From Anadara kagoshimensis (taxonomy: Eukaryota; Mollusca; Bivalvia; Arcoida; Arcidae): DNA of 64,000 nt. The notes under the pieces were generated by a model. The model was not told the origin of the DNA, did not search any database, and was given only the letters and a program-made list of their open reading frames with translations. Position 1 is the first letter of the stretch. Every line of letters begins with the position of its first letter. This document shows positions 11,270 to 22,706 of the stretch, piece by piece. The stretch spans positions 51,515,851 to 51,579,850 of the forward strand of contig CM037869.1 of assembly GCA_021292105.1 (NCBI GenBank), read 5' to 3'. A program made the position numbers and the translations under genes.

Positions 11270-11860
11270 TTACAACCCGGGCTTGAAAGATTTCCTATGC
11301 TTACAATTTTGTCATTGCATCCATATGGCGAAGCAGTGCCTAGTTCTCTTATCCAGTAATTTTCCCGTTGTAATCGGTATGGAGTGCTTAATGTAGGACT
11401 TTGTATGGTGGTATATTTTTTCCAAAAGCCTGACTTTCATAGATAACACAGAATGGTGCGCTGGTTAAAATGTTGGTAAAGAAACTGATTACCATTGTTA
11501 TTGATTTCAAACCGATGTCCATTCATACGTACATTTAGTCTGCACTCTATTCCATATACAACATTGGAAGATTTACAATTCAGATCATCGTGACTTCGTA
11601 AAGTGTAATGTTTAGATGTAAGGTAACTGGCAAAATGCGTATCGGTTATTAAAATTTTACAGGTTTTGCAGTTTTTTTATTTACAAGTTGTAACGGTGCA
11701 GTAATTTAAATTGTCATCATAATTAAAAATATCTGAAAGTTTAATTGACTTTTTTATTTGTTTGAAAGTGTCTTGTGAATCTTTATAGAAGTAACGATGA
11801 TCGGAACTGGCAACATATGACGTTTTGATAATATCACGAAGGATAATCCTTGGGTACCAA
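11270..11860 (-). pseudogene. GIY-YIG endonuclease region of the Naiad element
   Basis: Reading leftwards from about 11830, fragments in changing frames show a Cys-x-x-Cys lead (KNCKTCKILITD), then CKSSNVVYGIEC, which fits the first GIY strand. RLNVRMNGHRFEINN follows, with the conserved Arg-x-x-x-H helix, and then YWIRELGTASPYGCNDK. The stretch between GIEC and RLNV is too short. The segment that should carry the YIG half (usually C-x-x-x-YVGET) is missing, so nuclease activity is unlikely. Stops fall near 11695 and 11440. The reading continues towards the linker ORF starting at 11250. Confidence 0.6.
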
Positions 11861-11901
11861 ATAAACTACTTTCCTTTGTTCATCATTTACATATATATAT
11901 A

Positions 11902-12216
11902 TCACCACTGGTAAAGTGTTCGCTCCGTATATGGAAGGTCGGGGTTCGAACCGGGTCGGACCAAGACTTGAAAAAAGGTAGTGACTGTTCTTTCGCCAAG
12001 CACTCGGCAATTAGAAATGAAAGTCACGGGTCCTTCGGAGGAGTCCTTATTAACCGATGTCCCGTGTCAAGGTAGGTGTGGCACGCTAAAGAACCCTCGC
12101 TGCACATTGCCCTGAGCGCAGTGCAAAGGTAAAAAATGATGTCAGTTCACCTATAGCTGGTGACGTTCTGATATCAGTGTAATATCCTTGTCTGGGATGT
12201 TAAACCCCATTCTTTA
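11902..12216 (+). mobile_element. tRNA-derived SINE, 5' damaged
   Basis: This is the same family as the copies at 15178, 48472 and 49667. Diagnostic pieces are GTTCGCTCCGTA, box-B-like GGGGTTCGAACC, TAGTGACTGTTCTTTCGCCA, AGCACTCGGCA and CACCTATAGCTGGTGACG. The promoter box A is deleted. The element is flanked by (TA)n on both sides, which probably was its target. Confidence 0.85.
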
Positions 12217-12891
12217 TATATATATATATTAAAATGCACTTGAAATTCTGTTAATTAGTTTAACAAACTTAGAAGAAACTGGGCATTGTTCAAATTGCAC
12301 CATTTGTGCTAAAAAATGTCATGTGGACATGTCCCTAGACCCCCATTAAGTCCTATTTAAATTACTAAAAATCATTTAAAAATAGGTTAATTTCAAGCAG
12401 TCTTGATTCTACAATTTTGTAAAATTATAATGATTCTTGTTTATTTTAAAGTAACATATCACATAACAAAAAATAGTGATTGAGAACTTAAATATTTTGC
12501 TGTTTACTACACAAATTGTGTTAATTAAACATACAGGTCCAGGTCACAATAAACAAATTATGATCCTTCTTCATCTATACATGTTACATAATGTACACTA
12601 GTTAATAGGAAATATACCCTGGGGTTTGTTAGTTTCCCAATTAACAGTAACTGGGAAAAACCAATCGGATTTCTTGGCCAGGTAAGGATGTATACAATTT
12701 ATAGGAGCACTGTTCATTTCATCTCCAGAAGACAAACACCTAAGTTAAAATATTTTTGTATGCTGTATTGAAGACATCTCTTGGGTAGCTATATTCAATA
12801 ATTCAAGACAATAACACCAAAGTTAAAAGATTTTGCTGAATTGAAGACATTACTTTTGGGTAGTAACAGCATGGAAAGGTAATTATGATTT
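12217..12891. other. Non-coding, nothing recognised
   Basis: AT-rich DNA without a supported ORF or repeat boundary. Confidence 0.5.
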
Positions 12892-13094
12892 GTTTTATTA
12901 ATCTATTCAATTGTTTTATTATTTGATATATTTATACCTAAGGAGAATAATATAAAAAATTTGTTACAGGTACATGGTACTGTCCATGAATGTGTTTTAT
13001 TAATCTATTCAATTGTTTTATTATTCGATATATTTATACCTAAGGAGAATAATATAAAAAATTAGTTACAGATACATGGTACTGTCCATGAATG
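12892..13094. repeat. ~101-bp tandem duplication (two copies)
   Basis: Two adjacent copies begin GTTTTATTAATCTATTC and end GGTACTGTCCATGAATG (about 12892-12992 and 12993-13094). They differ at only a few positions, so the duplication is fairly recent. It is non-coding. Confidence 0.85.
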
Positions 13095-13349
13095 AAGTAC
13101 AAATTTGTTTTTAATCAGGGTTGTTAACACAAAATAGCTGTATAAATTTCTTTCACAATAATAAAGTTTTATATATATATTTGAACATGGAAAAATTATA
13201 GAATGGACATTGTAATATAAAGTGGAATTCATTTCTACAAGATTTTTAAAATAAAACAAATCTATTAAATTGTTCAAGCTTTTCAAAACTGCCAAACTTC
13301 CATGGCTTATGAGTAGACAAACATTTTGTGGCTAGTTTACTTAGTATAG

Positions 13350-13590
13350 TGGAGACATAGGCTGAGTGGTTAAAGTCGCAGACTCATGATTCAAGGGCAG
13401 TGGGTCGAAGCCCAAGCCGGACTGCTCGGTATGTCATTGAGATGGGGGTGGTGGGGGGTAACCATGCAATAGACTGACATCCCATTCAAGGGGGGTATTG
13501 TACTCTCAGTAGCTTCATGTCACTGAAACCAGGATAAGCTCCGGCCTGATGAGCCTATAGACCCGGCACAGACAATAACATTTTTAATAC
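13350..13590 (+). mobile_element. tRNA-Ser/Leu-like SINE, second family
   Basis: A box-A-like GGCTGAGTGGTTAA is followed by box-B-like GGGTCGAAGCCC with class-II tRNA spacing. A unique body ends in GCTCCGGCCTGATGAGCC and ACCCGGCACAGACAATAA. It is clearly distinct from the other SINE family in the window. No target duplication was resolved. Confidence 0.65.
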
Positions 13591-15162
13591 TTGGTATTAG
13601 ATGACTTTGTAAGATTTATAGGAATACACATAATCAGATAAAATTGTAGACAAAATTGTTAATCAAACAATAATCCCTGTTTACATTGATCAAATAACCT
13701 TTGTTTTTTGTTATTTGTGCAAACACTAATTAAAGTGTAATAACTAACTACATATTCAATTTCTTTATTGACAATTTAGATTTTGGATAATGCACTCAAG
13801 TTCTGTTTTGTTTTATTTTGATAACAATATTAGATAAAATAGATTTTAATTTCTATGCAACAAACTATAGCCTAGCCGGGATAGTGTCTTCCCACTTAGC
13901 CAACATTTTTTAAATGATAGATTATTTAGCAATATACTATATTTTATTCCAATATAATTTTATATTCTAATGTTCATGATATGATTGCTTTAAATAGTTT
14001 ATTCAAAATGTCTCCCATCTGAGGACCATTGTTCTTATGTTTTCTTCCCTAATATCCAATAGACAACTAAGAACTGGTAATGACCACTGGTTTCTAGTAT
14101 TGACCAGTTTTTTGCCAACCTTGAATTAAAGAGAGAGAAAATGAGAATAGGACTAGAAAAAATATATATGACACCAAGGACGGATATACTAACGGGACTT
14201 AAATTATATACGCTATTATTAATAAAGACTAAAATTAAATTGTAAATAATTGATGAATATATGAAGCATAAACATTGAAGTCTATCTTTATCACAAGATG
14301 AGTGAGTCTCACCTGAAAAGTCGCATATATTAATCAAGGAATATGTAACAATACATAAATTATTTCAATAAGGTTTAGTCTGGTGGAAAAAAAATTGAAA
14401 TTTCACAATAGGGGGACATGAGTGTTCAAAGTTGGCAACATAGCTTTCTTATATCATCATAGGTTAGGGGTCAAGAATCAACCTGTTGCCAGGCTGATTG
14501 ACCCTTGGTTTAGTAGATAAAAGGTCAAAGGTCAGAAAGTGTTTTTTCCTAAAAAATTAATCTTTATTAGTTTATAGCTGTCCAAATATATACTTTCTGA
14601 GATTTAAATAAATCAAATAAATCTGTTCCCATGCAATCATAGCATTTCATGTATTTTAACATTGACTAGGAAGCTAATTGAGACTGTTTAGACTAAAATC
14701 TAAATATTTCAATGTTATTTTTCAAAATTCTGACACAAGCTTCAAGATAGAATAAAATAAAAGAATACATTCAACATCAAAGCATGAATCAAAATGCTAA
14801 AATATAATTCTTTTGTAAATACATGACTGTGATTAAAACAAATATATTGTTTAAACCCAGCTAATAATTTAAAATTTATTAAAAGTTTAAAATCAAAGTA
14901 CTGCAAGTACTGTAATCGGCAAGGCATAGTCACGAGAATCTCTGGAATATATCAGTCATATCTAAAGATTTCTTTTCATTCATCAATATCACTATCTGTG
15001 GCATTATCAATCAAATGGTTCAACCAATCAATGGTTCAACGTTTCCATTGCAAGTACATAGATTAACCCACTTTAAATTGTATGCCCTACATGTACATCT
15101 TGTAGTGCAACATGATTTATATTTACATTTCAGAAATGCATAACATGATTTTGGTAAAGGTT
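13591..15162. other. Non-coding, nothing recognised
   Basis: AT-rich DNA with only short spurious frames. No repeat partner was found within the window. Confidence 0.5.
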
Positions 15163-15177
15163 ATTTTCTCATTAAAA

Positions 15178-15523
15178 ACCCCTACTGTAGCTGGATTGGT
15201 ATAGCGCTCACTCCCCGTATGTTGTGAGTCTTGGGTTCGAACCCTAGCTGCGTCTGACCAAGACTTGAAATAAGGTAGTGACTGTTCTTTTGCCAAACAC
15301 TCGGTATTTAGTAACGAAAGTCACGAGATCATTTGAGAGAGATCTTAAAATCCGATGCCCCGTGCCAAGGCGAGTGTAGCATGTTAAGGAACTTTTCCTG
15401 CACATTTCCCTAAGTTCACTGCAAAGGTCATAATTTCTGCCACTTCACCTATAGCTGGTGACGTCTTGATATGACTGAAATACGTAAAAGCCCGTAAAAC
15501 CCCATGCAATCAAACAATTTACA
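15178..15523 (+). mobile_element. tRNA-derived SINE with 15-bp target duplication
   Basis: The SINE body carries GTAGCTGGATTGGTATAG (box-A region), GGGTTCGAACCC (box B) and CACCTATAGCTGGTGACG. It is flanked by the direct repeat ATTTTCTCATTAAAA at 15163-15177 and 15524-15538, which marks retrotransposition by target-primed reverse transcription. Divergence from the 48-50 kb copies is noticeable, so this is an older insertion. Confidence 0.9.
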
Positions 15524-15538
15524 ATTTTCTCATTAAAA

Positions 15539-16089
15539 CTGTTTTTTAAGTCACATTCAGACTCGCACTAACTTAACTGTCCGAGAATAATCGTGAACAT
15601 CAGGAAAATACCTAACTTAAGTCCAAAAAGTAAAGTTTTGTTCATGATCCTTCGACCTGTAATTGCCTTAGAAAAGTTAAAGTTCAAAGTAAAATTTAAG
15701 CAAAATAATAATAATAATAATAAGTTTAACTTGTCAAAAAAAAACCTCAGATGTAAGTATAAAAACTAGTATTGTTCGTGGTCCTGTTGCCAGATGACAA
15801 GACAAAATTAGTAACGAAAAGTTTATGGTGGATCATAAAACAAGGTCATTTTGAAACATAAACACAAAAGCGACATTTGGAAAGGATAGGTCACACCGTC
15901 AAGGCACCTGCCAACAACATCACAAAACTTTGAAATGGAACACACAAGAATAAAAGACACCTTGAGACAAGTTCCTGGAATTGAAACAGAGGGGTAAAAT
16001 TGCACAGAACAGAGCTAGTTTGAGGGATTTTTTTTAACCTCCACTGGGAGTGAAAGGCATACAGTACGCAAGTTAGTTAGACTAGCACT
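15539..16089. other. Non-coding, short (TAA)n at 15704-15722
   Basis: No gene is seen apart from this trinucleotide run. Confidence 0.5.
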
Positions 16090-17180
16090 ATCCGTGTCCT
16101 ATAGGTGACGGGAGATCTGGAACAAATACCAGGTATAACTAAATGCAACCAAACAGCAGTTTAATAGTGTGCACTTTGAATATGTAGGTCGGTTGCATAT
16201 GATGTTGGAAGCAAATTTTCAATTGCACTTTTCCCCTGAGATGAACAATTTACATCGTAGATGAGAAATCCTCGCTAGGTACATTCAATGAAGGCATCTG
16301 CACTCGCAAGTTCAGAAAAAATATCCCTTGCAAGAGTGGGAAGAAGACCTGTGTTTTCCCTGGAAAGTCGGAATGCTGTATTTAGAATGTCCAGAAAGTT
16401 AAGTTAATTGACAGTCTTACAGTCTGTAATTGCATGGAATACTGGGAGCTTATTCCTCTCCAGAGGTGATAATTTTATGCTATGAACAGGAACGAACTTT
16501 AGATGTCCCGGTCTGGAATCATACTTCCTCATTTAAAAGCAACAGAAGAGTAAGGTCATCAGTATCACGACAGACAACAACTGTTCTTTTATAGCCTTGC
16601 ATGTAAGCATCAACACCATGGGGAACAATTCTAGTATCAGCTTCCTTGTGTAAAGTCTTTAACAACGGTTAAACTCCTTCCTCTGTATGAATGAAACATG
16701 CTGTCTGTTGGACCTCCTGATACCCTCAGCTAAGGTAAGAAGTGCCTTGGATTACTACGAGATCCTATTTGTTTTCTTGGTGACTCATAAAATCTTACCA
16801 ATTTGATGGCAGAGAGACATTTTAATTATCAATAATTCTTCTAACAGAATGGGGACCTGATCCTCTTTTATCTCTAGATGGTTTCACCTTTTATGAATTA
16901 GTTGTCATATCTATCATAATGACATCAATTTTAATACAATTATCTTTCGCGTGGATAAAACAGTTTGTGCGATTCCTAACTTGCCGAATGTATTGATGCC
17001 TTTCCGTTTTTCCAGTGCTACAACTAAAGTTTGACCATTAATTATTTTGGTAGTAATGTCTTTTATGCAAACTTCTTCCTCGGGGATATTTTGAAGATCC
17101 CACTCAGGTATAGAAAGCGACACTGGGAATAGTTCGTGTTTCAACAGTTCACTAATATTTCCACCAGAAAAAGAAAACAC
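16090..17180 (-). pseudogene. Decayed copy of an uncharacterised invertebrate protein family
   Basis: From right to left the minus strand reads several blocks of a widespread but unnamed invertebrate family. The first is NISELLKHELFPVSLSI, then IINGQTLVVALEKRKG and INTFGKLG (ORF 17180-16914). Farther on come HKEADTRIVPHGVDAY and VVVCRDTDDLTLLLLL (16665-16535), then PVFHAITDCKTV near 16430. The order and spacing fit relatives I know by these hallmarks (E-A-D-T-R, D-T-D and A-I-T-G-C-D-T), but frame changes and stops separate the blocks. The biochemical role is unknown to me. Multicopy spread suggests a mobile-element association, which is inference. Confidence 0.55.
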
Positions 17181-18428
17181 ACTTTATAGTATTATACAGA
17201 TACAATCATTATAGCTAATCAAATCTTTTAGTACCACCAGTACTTTGATTTCTTATTTTTTAAAGTGGATACTTATACAAATACGGGCAATATGATTCAG
17301 TAAAATTATTTTAACAGATGTCTAAAGTTTTGTTAAACAATTTCAAATACACAAATGTGTTTATACTAGTATTTATTTGCCACAATTAATCATATTTGTA
17401 AAGGTCAAATTTGTGAAAGCGTCTAATCTTATTTTTCATGGAAAACTTTGAAAATAAGTGACTGAATTAGTTGGATATGACTTTCATTTCAATTTGAAGA
17501 TACCACTTACATATTTAGAAGACAAAATGTATAAAGAAAAACTTCTGTAAGGCACCTTGAATTTGTGTATAGGTAAATATGGGCATTTTCACTTGAACTT
17601 TGCACCCATTGACCTTTAGCTGCCCCCACAATGGCCCCTGGGTGAAATTTTGCTTGGCAACAAGCCGATTCTACCAAAGTAAAGTTCAAAGAAGGTTTTG
17701 ACATAACATGCCACCTTTGAACACGTTGTCCTCCCTACATCGAAAAATAAGCGGATTTTTCAAAATCCTCTACCAGACTAGATAGGTACACAACATTTCC
17801 GCAATTTTTCCAAATTCCAGACATTATGTTTCTGTGAAATAAAAATTTACGTTTATGCAAATTTTACCAACATGAAACCAGTAAAGTTTAGTTCTGCAGA
17901 TAAGTTGTGTATTGTTTTGGCCTAATTAAGAATATAAATAAAACGCATGAAAATATACAATGTAACATATCTAATATTCATTTACTGAAAATCGGGAATT
18001 TTTCACGTTCGTTTTATTTTCGTGTAAATTCGCGACGGTAACGAGATAAAAAAAATAAAAATATCGCAAATATTTGAATTCAATTTAATTTGCTTCCATT
18101 TGCACTGCCTGTGACATGACAACGCAAAATTAAAAGTGCGCGAATTAATTAAAATTTCCGATTTACAGTATTTGATTTCGACACATCGAATAAGATTAGT
18201 AATTTCCATGTACCAAATTTGGGTCAATAAGGACAAGGTCGTACGATAATGAAAACTTTAAAAATTCCATATGGAAATTTTTTATCCGCTCCAAAACTTT
18301 TAAAAATGAAACTATGTCAAAGTGTTATTTACCACAATAACCACATAGATCGATGCATTATGGGAAGCTTATGTGTTACATACTGACACAATACAACATT
18401 TTTGTATCCTTATTTCGGGTTATCATGT
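17181..18428. other. Non-coding, nothing recognised
   Basis: AT-rich DNA without a supported feature. Confidence 0.5.
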
Positions 18429-18600
18429 GGTTTAATAGAGATATCTCTATGTGAAATAGAGATATCTATTAAACCCCATCAAATGCAGATATCTGTATTA
18501 TAAATAAAGATGTCTGTATTTGAAGTAGTGATTCAAATAGAGATATCTCTATTTTAAATATAGATACACATGTATCTGTATTCAAATGCAGACATTTTTA
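18429..18600. repeat. Nested palindromes built on AGAGATATCTCT
   Basis: A perfect 16-bp palindrome, ATAGAGATATCTCTAT, lies at 18435-18450, and an 18-bp one, AATAGAGATATCTCTATT, lies near 18538-18556. GGTTTAATAGAGATATCTC and its imperfect complement also fold across 18429-18475. Several further copies of the AGATATCTNTATT motif lie between. The segment could form a cruciform and resembles a foldback repeat. Confidence 0.7.
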
Positions 18601-19024
18601 TTTATTAAATAAAAACCCATTTGGCTTGCCATAAATGTGGGGATCGGGGGATCCTTTTGATTCAATAAATTGGTGATAATCTGACAAATTTTTAGTATTC
18701 AAGTCAAAAATAGCATAACTGATATCTCTGTGTTTATTTGTTTTTTGTTTTTTTTTTTTTTAATTTCAAATGATGTAGAGTTTAAGTATGCTAAGAATAT
18801 TTTTCAGACTGATACAGCAAACTGTGCAATAGTCAAAAAGGGTCTGGCAGTCAAAATGGAACATGTTGTCCAAAAATCAAAGATGTCAAAAAAGCTCTAC
18901 GGTATGAAGTCTTACGGTTAAATGAGAAAAACAACCATTCTGCGAGAATAAATGGCAAACCGACGAAGTGTTTAACTTTTCCATAAACAGCATTTACAAC
19001 TGATCAGTGAACAACAATCGTAAA
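18601..19024. other. Non-coding or unassigned
   Basis: A T-rich tract (18743-18765) precedes a 63-codon open frame of unknown meaning. No family is recognised. Confidence 0.4.
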
Positions 19025-19713
19025 TTACATAGAAGAAAATACAGAGGAAGAAAGTGGAACCATTCCATCACCACAAATGTCGTCAGAGTCTTCTGTGCAA
19101 TTGTCATCTGCTTCACTGTCATCAGTTTCAATTTCAGCCAAAACTGTTTCATCACCATCAACGTCAACTTCAGTAGAATCAACATTAAAGTCATTACCAT
19201 CAACTTCAGTAGAATCGCCACCAATGTCATTACCATCAACTTCAGTAGAATCACCATCAATGTCATTTCCATTAACTTCAGCAGAATCACCATCAAAGTC
19301 ATTACCATTAACTTCAGTAGAATCAACATCAAAATCATTACCATCAACTTCAGTCGAATCAAAGTCATTACCATCAACTTGAGTAGAATCACCATCATTG
19401 TCATTGCCATTAACTTCAGTAGAATCGCCATCAATGTCATTTTCATCAACTTCAGTAGAATTTTCTTCAAAGTCATTACCATCAACTTCAGTAGAATCAC
19501 CATCAAAGTCATTACCATTAACTTCAGTAGAATCACCATAAATGTCATTATCATCAACTTCAGTTTATTCTGATTCATTGACATCGCCATCAACTACGAC
19601 TGAATCATCAAAACCACCACTAGAAAAACCATCATCATCATCTACTCCCCCCATCTCAACTACATCAATTGCAGAACAAATAGAAGTAACACCATCCGTA
19701 TCACTGCCTTTTC
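19025..19713 (-). CDS. Acidic 12-residue-repeat protein, possible exon
   Basis: The minus-strand frame ending at TAA 19025-19027 stays open to 19564 and has no usable start codon of its own. It encodes about 11 tandem copies of a 12-residue acidic unit (TEVDGNDFDGDS and variants), then a unique acidic tail (EIETDDSEADD) and GMVPLSSSVFSSM. Substitutions between units are mainly silent, Asp/Asn or Phe/Ile, and the one shortened unit lost 6 bp, so length changes respect codons. Upstream of an in-frame TAA (19565-19567) the same frame continues through DTDGVTSICSAIDVVEMGG to a good acceptor (CTTCTTTTAG) at 19714. The plus strand is also partly open (Ser/Thr/Pro-rich, stops near 19380 and 19540) with a GTAAGT donor at 19739, so strand choice is a judgement. 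No known family is recognised. Confidence 0.4.
19160..19565. repeat. 36-bp coding-phase minisatellite
   Basis: About 11 units of the pattern CATCAACTTCAGTAGAATCA plus CCATCAAAGTCATTAC, with one unit 6 bp short. The period is a multiple of three, so long frames appear on both strands. Confidence 0.9.
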
Positions 19714-19742
19714 CTAAAAGAAGAAAGATTCAAAGAAAGTAA

Positions 19743-21106
19743 GTTCTATAAAAGCCTGTATTTAAGCTTTTGTCATATTATGTTTCCAATGTGCATGACA
19801 TCTTTTTGGATCTTGATCATGTTAGATCCCTCATGTGCAGAAATCATAATATAAATTGCTTTTGAGATATTTTAATTTGTTTTAACTTATTAGAAGGCAA
19901 CTTGTATATGTTAACAAGATTTTAACTTGTATAACTAGGTCTCATTAAGTATTTCGAGATTAAGCTGGTCAATTGGCCCCGATTCTTTGATTTCAAAAAG
20001 TCCCCATAAGACACTGGATTTGTAATCTTAAGGGGTAGGGCAGCTAAAATCTGGTACACCAATAAAATCTGTATGAACAATATGTCATTTGGAAGTAGAA
20101 GATACACCAAATAAATGTCCTATAACAAAAATGGTAAATTATGTAGACTACATGTCCATTAACAGCAGTGAATGTCAAGCATATCATGCATAGGTCATGC
20201 TTATTTTGCGAAAGAAAAAAATCATGGGCATGTTAACAGTTTTACAACTTATTATTAAAGAGTTTTTAATTCCTTTCAAAAATTGTTTCATGTAATGTAG
20301 CTACTTATAACAGAAACTCACAATGACATCATGAAAACGTTCAATTTAACATGGGGGAGCCTATGGGAAAAGTCGAAGTGTTTAAAGAGACATTAATTAA
20401 TATATGAATCAAATGGCAGATAGTTAGAGTTAGCCGTTTCCATCTTTGCTTATTACAAATTAACATGACATTTGTAAACATATTGGGTTGGCTTTGCTTA
20501 ATGTGTTTTGTGCTTTGAATTAATGTTATAACTGATCGCAATATGATTCTTGGCGTGACTGCTTAAGCATATCTGGCTTATGAATTGATAATTTATTTTT
20601 GGCTAGCCGGTGTAAACGTTGAATTGTTAAGTTCTAATGGTCAAGTTTTTATTGCTTATATCCTGAAGGTTAATTGGCTTTGATAAAACATTGTATACTG
20701 ATAAAGAATATTGTAATATTCTGAATATTTATCAATTTGTTCATAAATTTTCATGTAACTTTTTCGTGCTGGAGTAATTATTTTCTGTATATTTATTGTT
20801 AAATGATTGACTGATGGAACTTAGGACATATCATATTATTATTTATTAATAAGGTCACAATGAACTACCTTTTTGCTTCAGTAATTATGGCCTATATGAT
20901 AATCACTACATTGATTCATATGAAAAGTCTACCAATTACTGCATGTATTACATGCCTTATCTATCTTTACTGTTATTTTTCCAAACACCAGTAATGTATA
21001 TCAATCTAGATGACTTTATGTGCCAATTAATGTATATTCTATATCTAGTTTCAAACATAAAACTCTTAACACACAATTAACAAAGTACAATTTTGTTTCT
21101 CTCCAG
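19743..21106. other. Non-coding, possible intron
   Basis: No gene or repeat is recognised. It lies between a perfect GTAAGT donor (19739) and a strong acceptor (21106) on the plus strand, but the phases I tried do not join cleanly. Confidence 0.4.
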
Positions 21107-21298
21107 ATTGACATATGTGTAGGTGCAAGAAAGTTGGGGCATCTGGACTCCATTGGATCCAATGTAGTGAATGCATTGCCTGGTTCCACCGAAAATGCAG
21201 CGGACTATCTATTTCAGACTTTCGTAAACTGTCAGCAGAAACATCATCTAAATGGAGCTGCAAAAATCATTAAAATCTTGCAACATTTAAAAAGATAA
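21107..21298 (+). CDS. Possible terminal exon, unknown protein
   Basis: The pyrimidine-rich acceptor TTTTGTTTCTCTCCAG ends at 21106. It is followed by 63 codons reading IDICVGARKLGHLDSIG, then NALPGSTENAADYLFQ, and ending KIIKILQHLKR with TAA. No domain is recognised. The strong acceptor and ordinary amino-acid composition are the only support. The minus-strand shadow here is also open. Confidence 0.25.
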   Translation: MDICVGARKLGHLDSIGSNVVNALPGSTENAADYLFQTFVNCQQKHHLNGAAKIIKILQHLKR

Positions 21299-22435
21299 CT
21301 TTAAAAACATATTTCTACTTGTCCCTCATTTATATTTCTAGATTGATTTGTTACCATATGTAGATGAAAGTTGATAATTCTGATAAGAGCCTGAAATATT
21401 GAGGAAAAAAAACACTTTAAAATCCTTTATTTTCAACAGGTCACTCTTTTGTTATAAGAGTCATATATGATGATATGTAAATGATTGTGTTTATCCTTTA
21501 AACTTTTTTAAATAATTCTTAAATGATGTATTTTTCTACAAGCTTGTTATTTCAAAAAAGATGTGCTTTTCATTTAATAACTGACAGCAACAAATAATTC
21601 AGAACCTTGAAAGTTTGAAAACAAAAAACAATTTTTTCATATTTAAGGGATTCACTAGTATTAATTATTATTACATAGATTTATTAGTATTATTTGTTGT
21701 GGTTAAAAATATAAAAAGTTTAACCATTGTCAAAAAAAACCATTTTGCATATGGTCATGGATACAGCAAAGCTTATATCACTAATATAAATGTGTGTGTG
21801 TGTGCGTGTGTGTGTTACTAGATTTTTAACTATAATGTATTTGAATATTTATGGTTGTATGCATGTATAATTCGGTACTGCTATTTTTAATTATTGTGAT
21901 TCACCAAGTATATTTACAATACATGTACATTAAAAAGAGGGGTATTTCTATCTTGGTCAAAAAAGGGTAACATTTGCATCAAAATTTCAAAGTGTTTAAA
22001 TGCCATGCTCATGTTTTTCTGTTTATAATTTTCAACAAAGAAAAAACTTTTTATTAATATTTAATTCTAAGTACTGTATATTCTCTGGTTTGGTGCAATT
22101 TTATCTATCTAAAATCTTTACAAAAAATTATCATACCTTGCTGTTACATCAGACTTCACATATTGAAGTACTTGAAAGTAAATACTCCCAATTTTTGACA
22201 AGAAATGAAAATTTTCACAAATTTTCTTATTTCCACCTTAATTTATTTTAATGCAAATAAAATAACTGTAACATAGAATGTTTTAAAGTATAAACTAAGC
22301 TATAAGCAAATGTGACTTGAAGATGCTGCAAAAATTGGTTTTCATTTTGCATTACGGTATATATAATATCATATGTAGTTCCAAGCATTTTCAACGATAA
22401 AATGTGGGGAAACCCCTGATTTAAACATCTAGTGT
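21299..22435. other. Non-coding, (TG)n at 21792-21815
   Basis: Nothing is seen beyond the microsatellite. Confidence 0.5.
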
Positions 22436-22706
22436 GGGAAAACAAGAATCAATCACCACATATTGTGTGAGATAGAGAAATATTTTAAAACCCTTTGTCT
22501 GATATTTTAGATCCAGACAGACAAAAACTAGATGACCTCGGGTTAAGATTAATAGAATCTATCACTATAGAGAAATTTGAACCCTCGGTCTTATATTTTA
22601 TGTCCAGAACAAGCTTTAAGAAGTTCTGGACTTGAAAATATTAGACTGAGGGTTTCTCTAGATTTCTCTATCTCACATTACTGGTGGTGATTGATTCGTT
22701 TTCTCA
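22436..22706. mobile_element. Foldback/MITE-like element
   Basis: The ends are long inverted repeats. The left end has GAATCAATCACCACA, then GTGTGAGATAGAGAAAT. The right end has ATTTCTCTATCTCACATTA, then GGTGGTGATTGATTC. Inside, GTCCAGAAC (22602-22610) and GTTCTGGAC (22624-22632) form a second hairpin, and flanking AACCCTC/GAGGGTT lengthen it. There is no coding capacity. It is consistent with a non-autonomous DNA transposon; the target duplication was not resolved. Confidence 0.75.

Larger units (their letters stand above)
8960..11880 (-). mobile_element. Penelope-like element, Naiad type (decayed)
   Basis: On the minus strand the order is GIY-YIG-like region (about 11820-11270), linker with a Cys cluster (10740-10660), RT (10130-9470) and C-terminal thumb region (9400-8990). 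A GIY-YIG endonuclease placed before the RT is the permuted order described for Naiad elements, whereas classical Penelopes carry it after the RT. The element is crippled by stops and frameshifts (near 10100-10350, 9820, 9525, 9365 and in the endonuclease). Its right edge abuts a SINE at 11902. A shorter relative of its 3' coding region lies at 27430-27640 in the same orientation. Confidence 0.75.

Noticed and set aside
13540..13570. CTGATGAG near 13547 as a third hammerhead
   Set aside because: No GAAA follows a paired stem II and no stem I partner is present. It is the 3' part of a tRNA-like SINE.
18994..19593. Hydrophobic 199-aa minus ORF and 188-aa plus ORF
   Set aside because: Both are out-of-phase readings of a 36-bp minisatellite. 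Their repetitive hydrophobic content follows from the repeat period.
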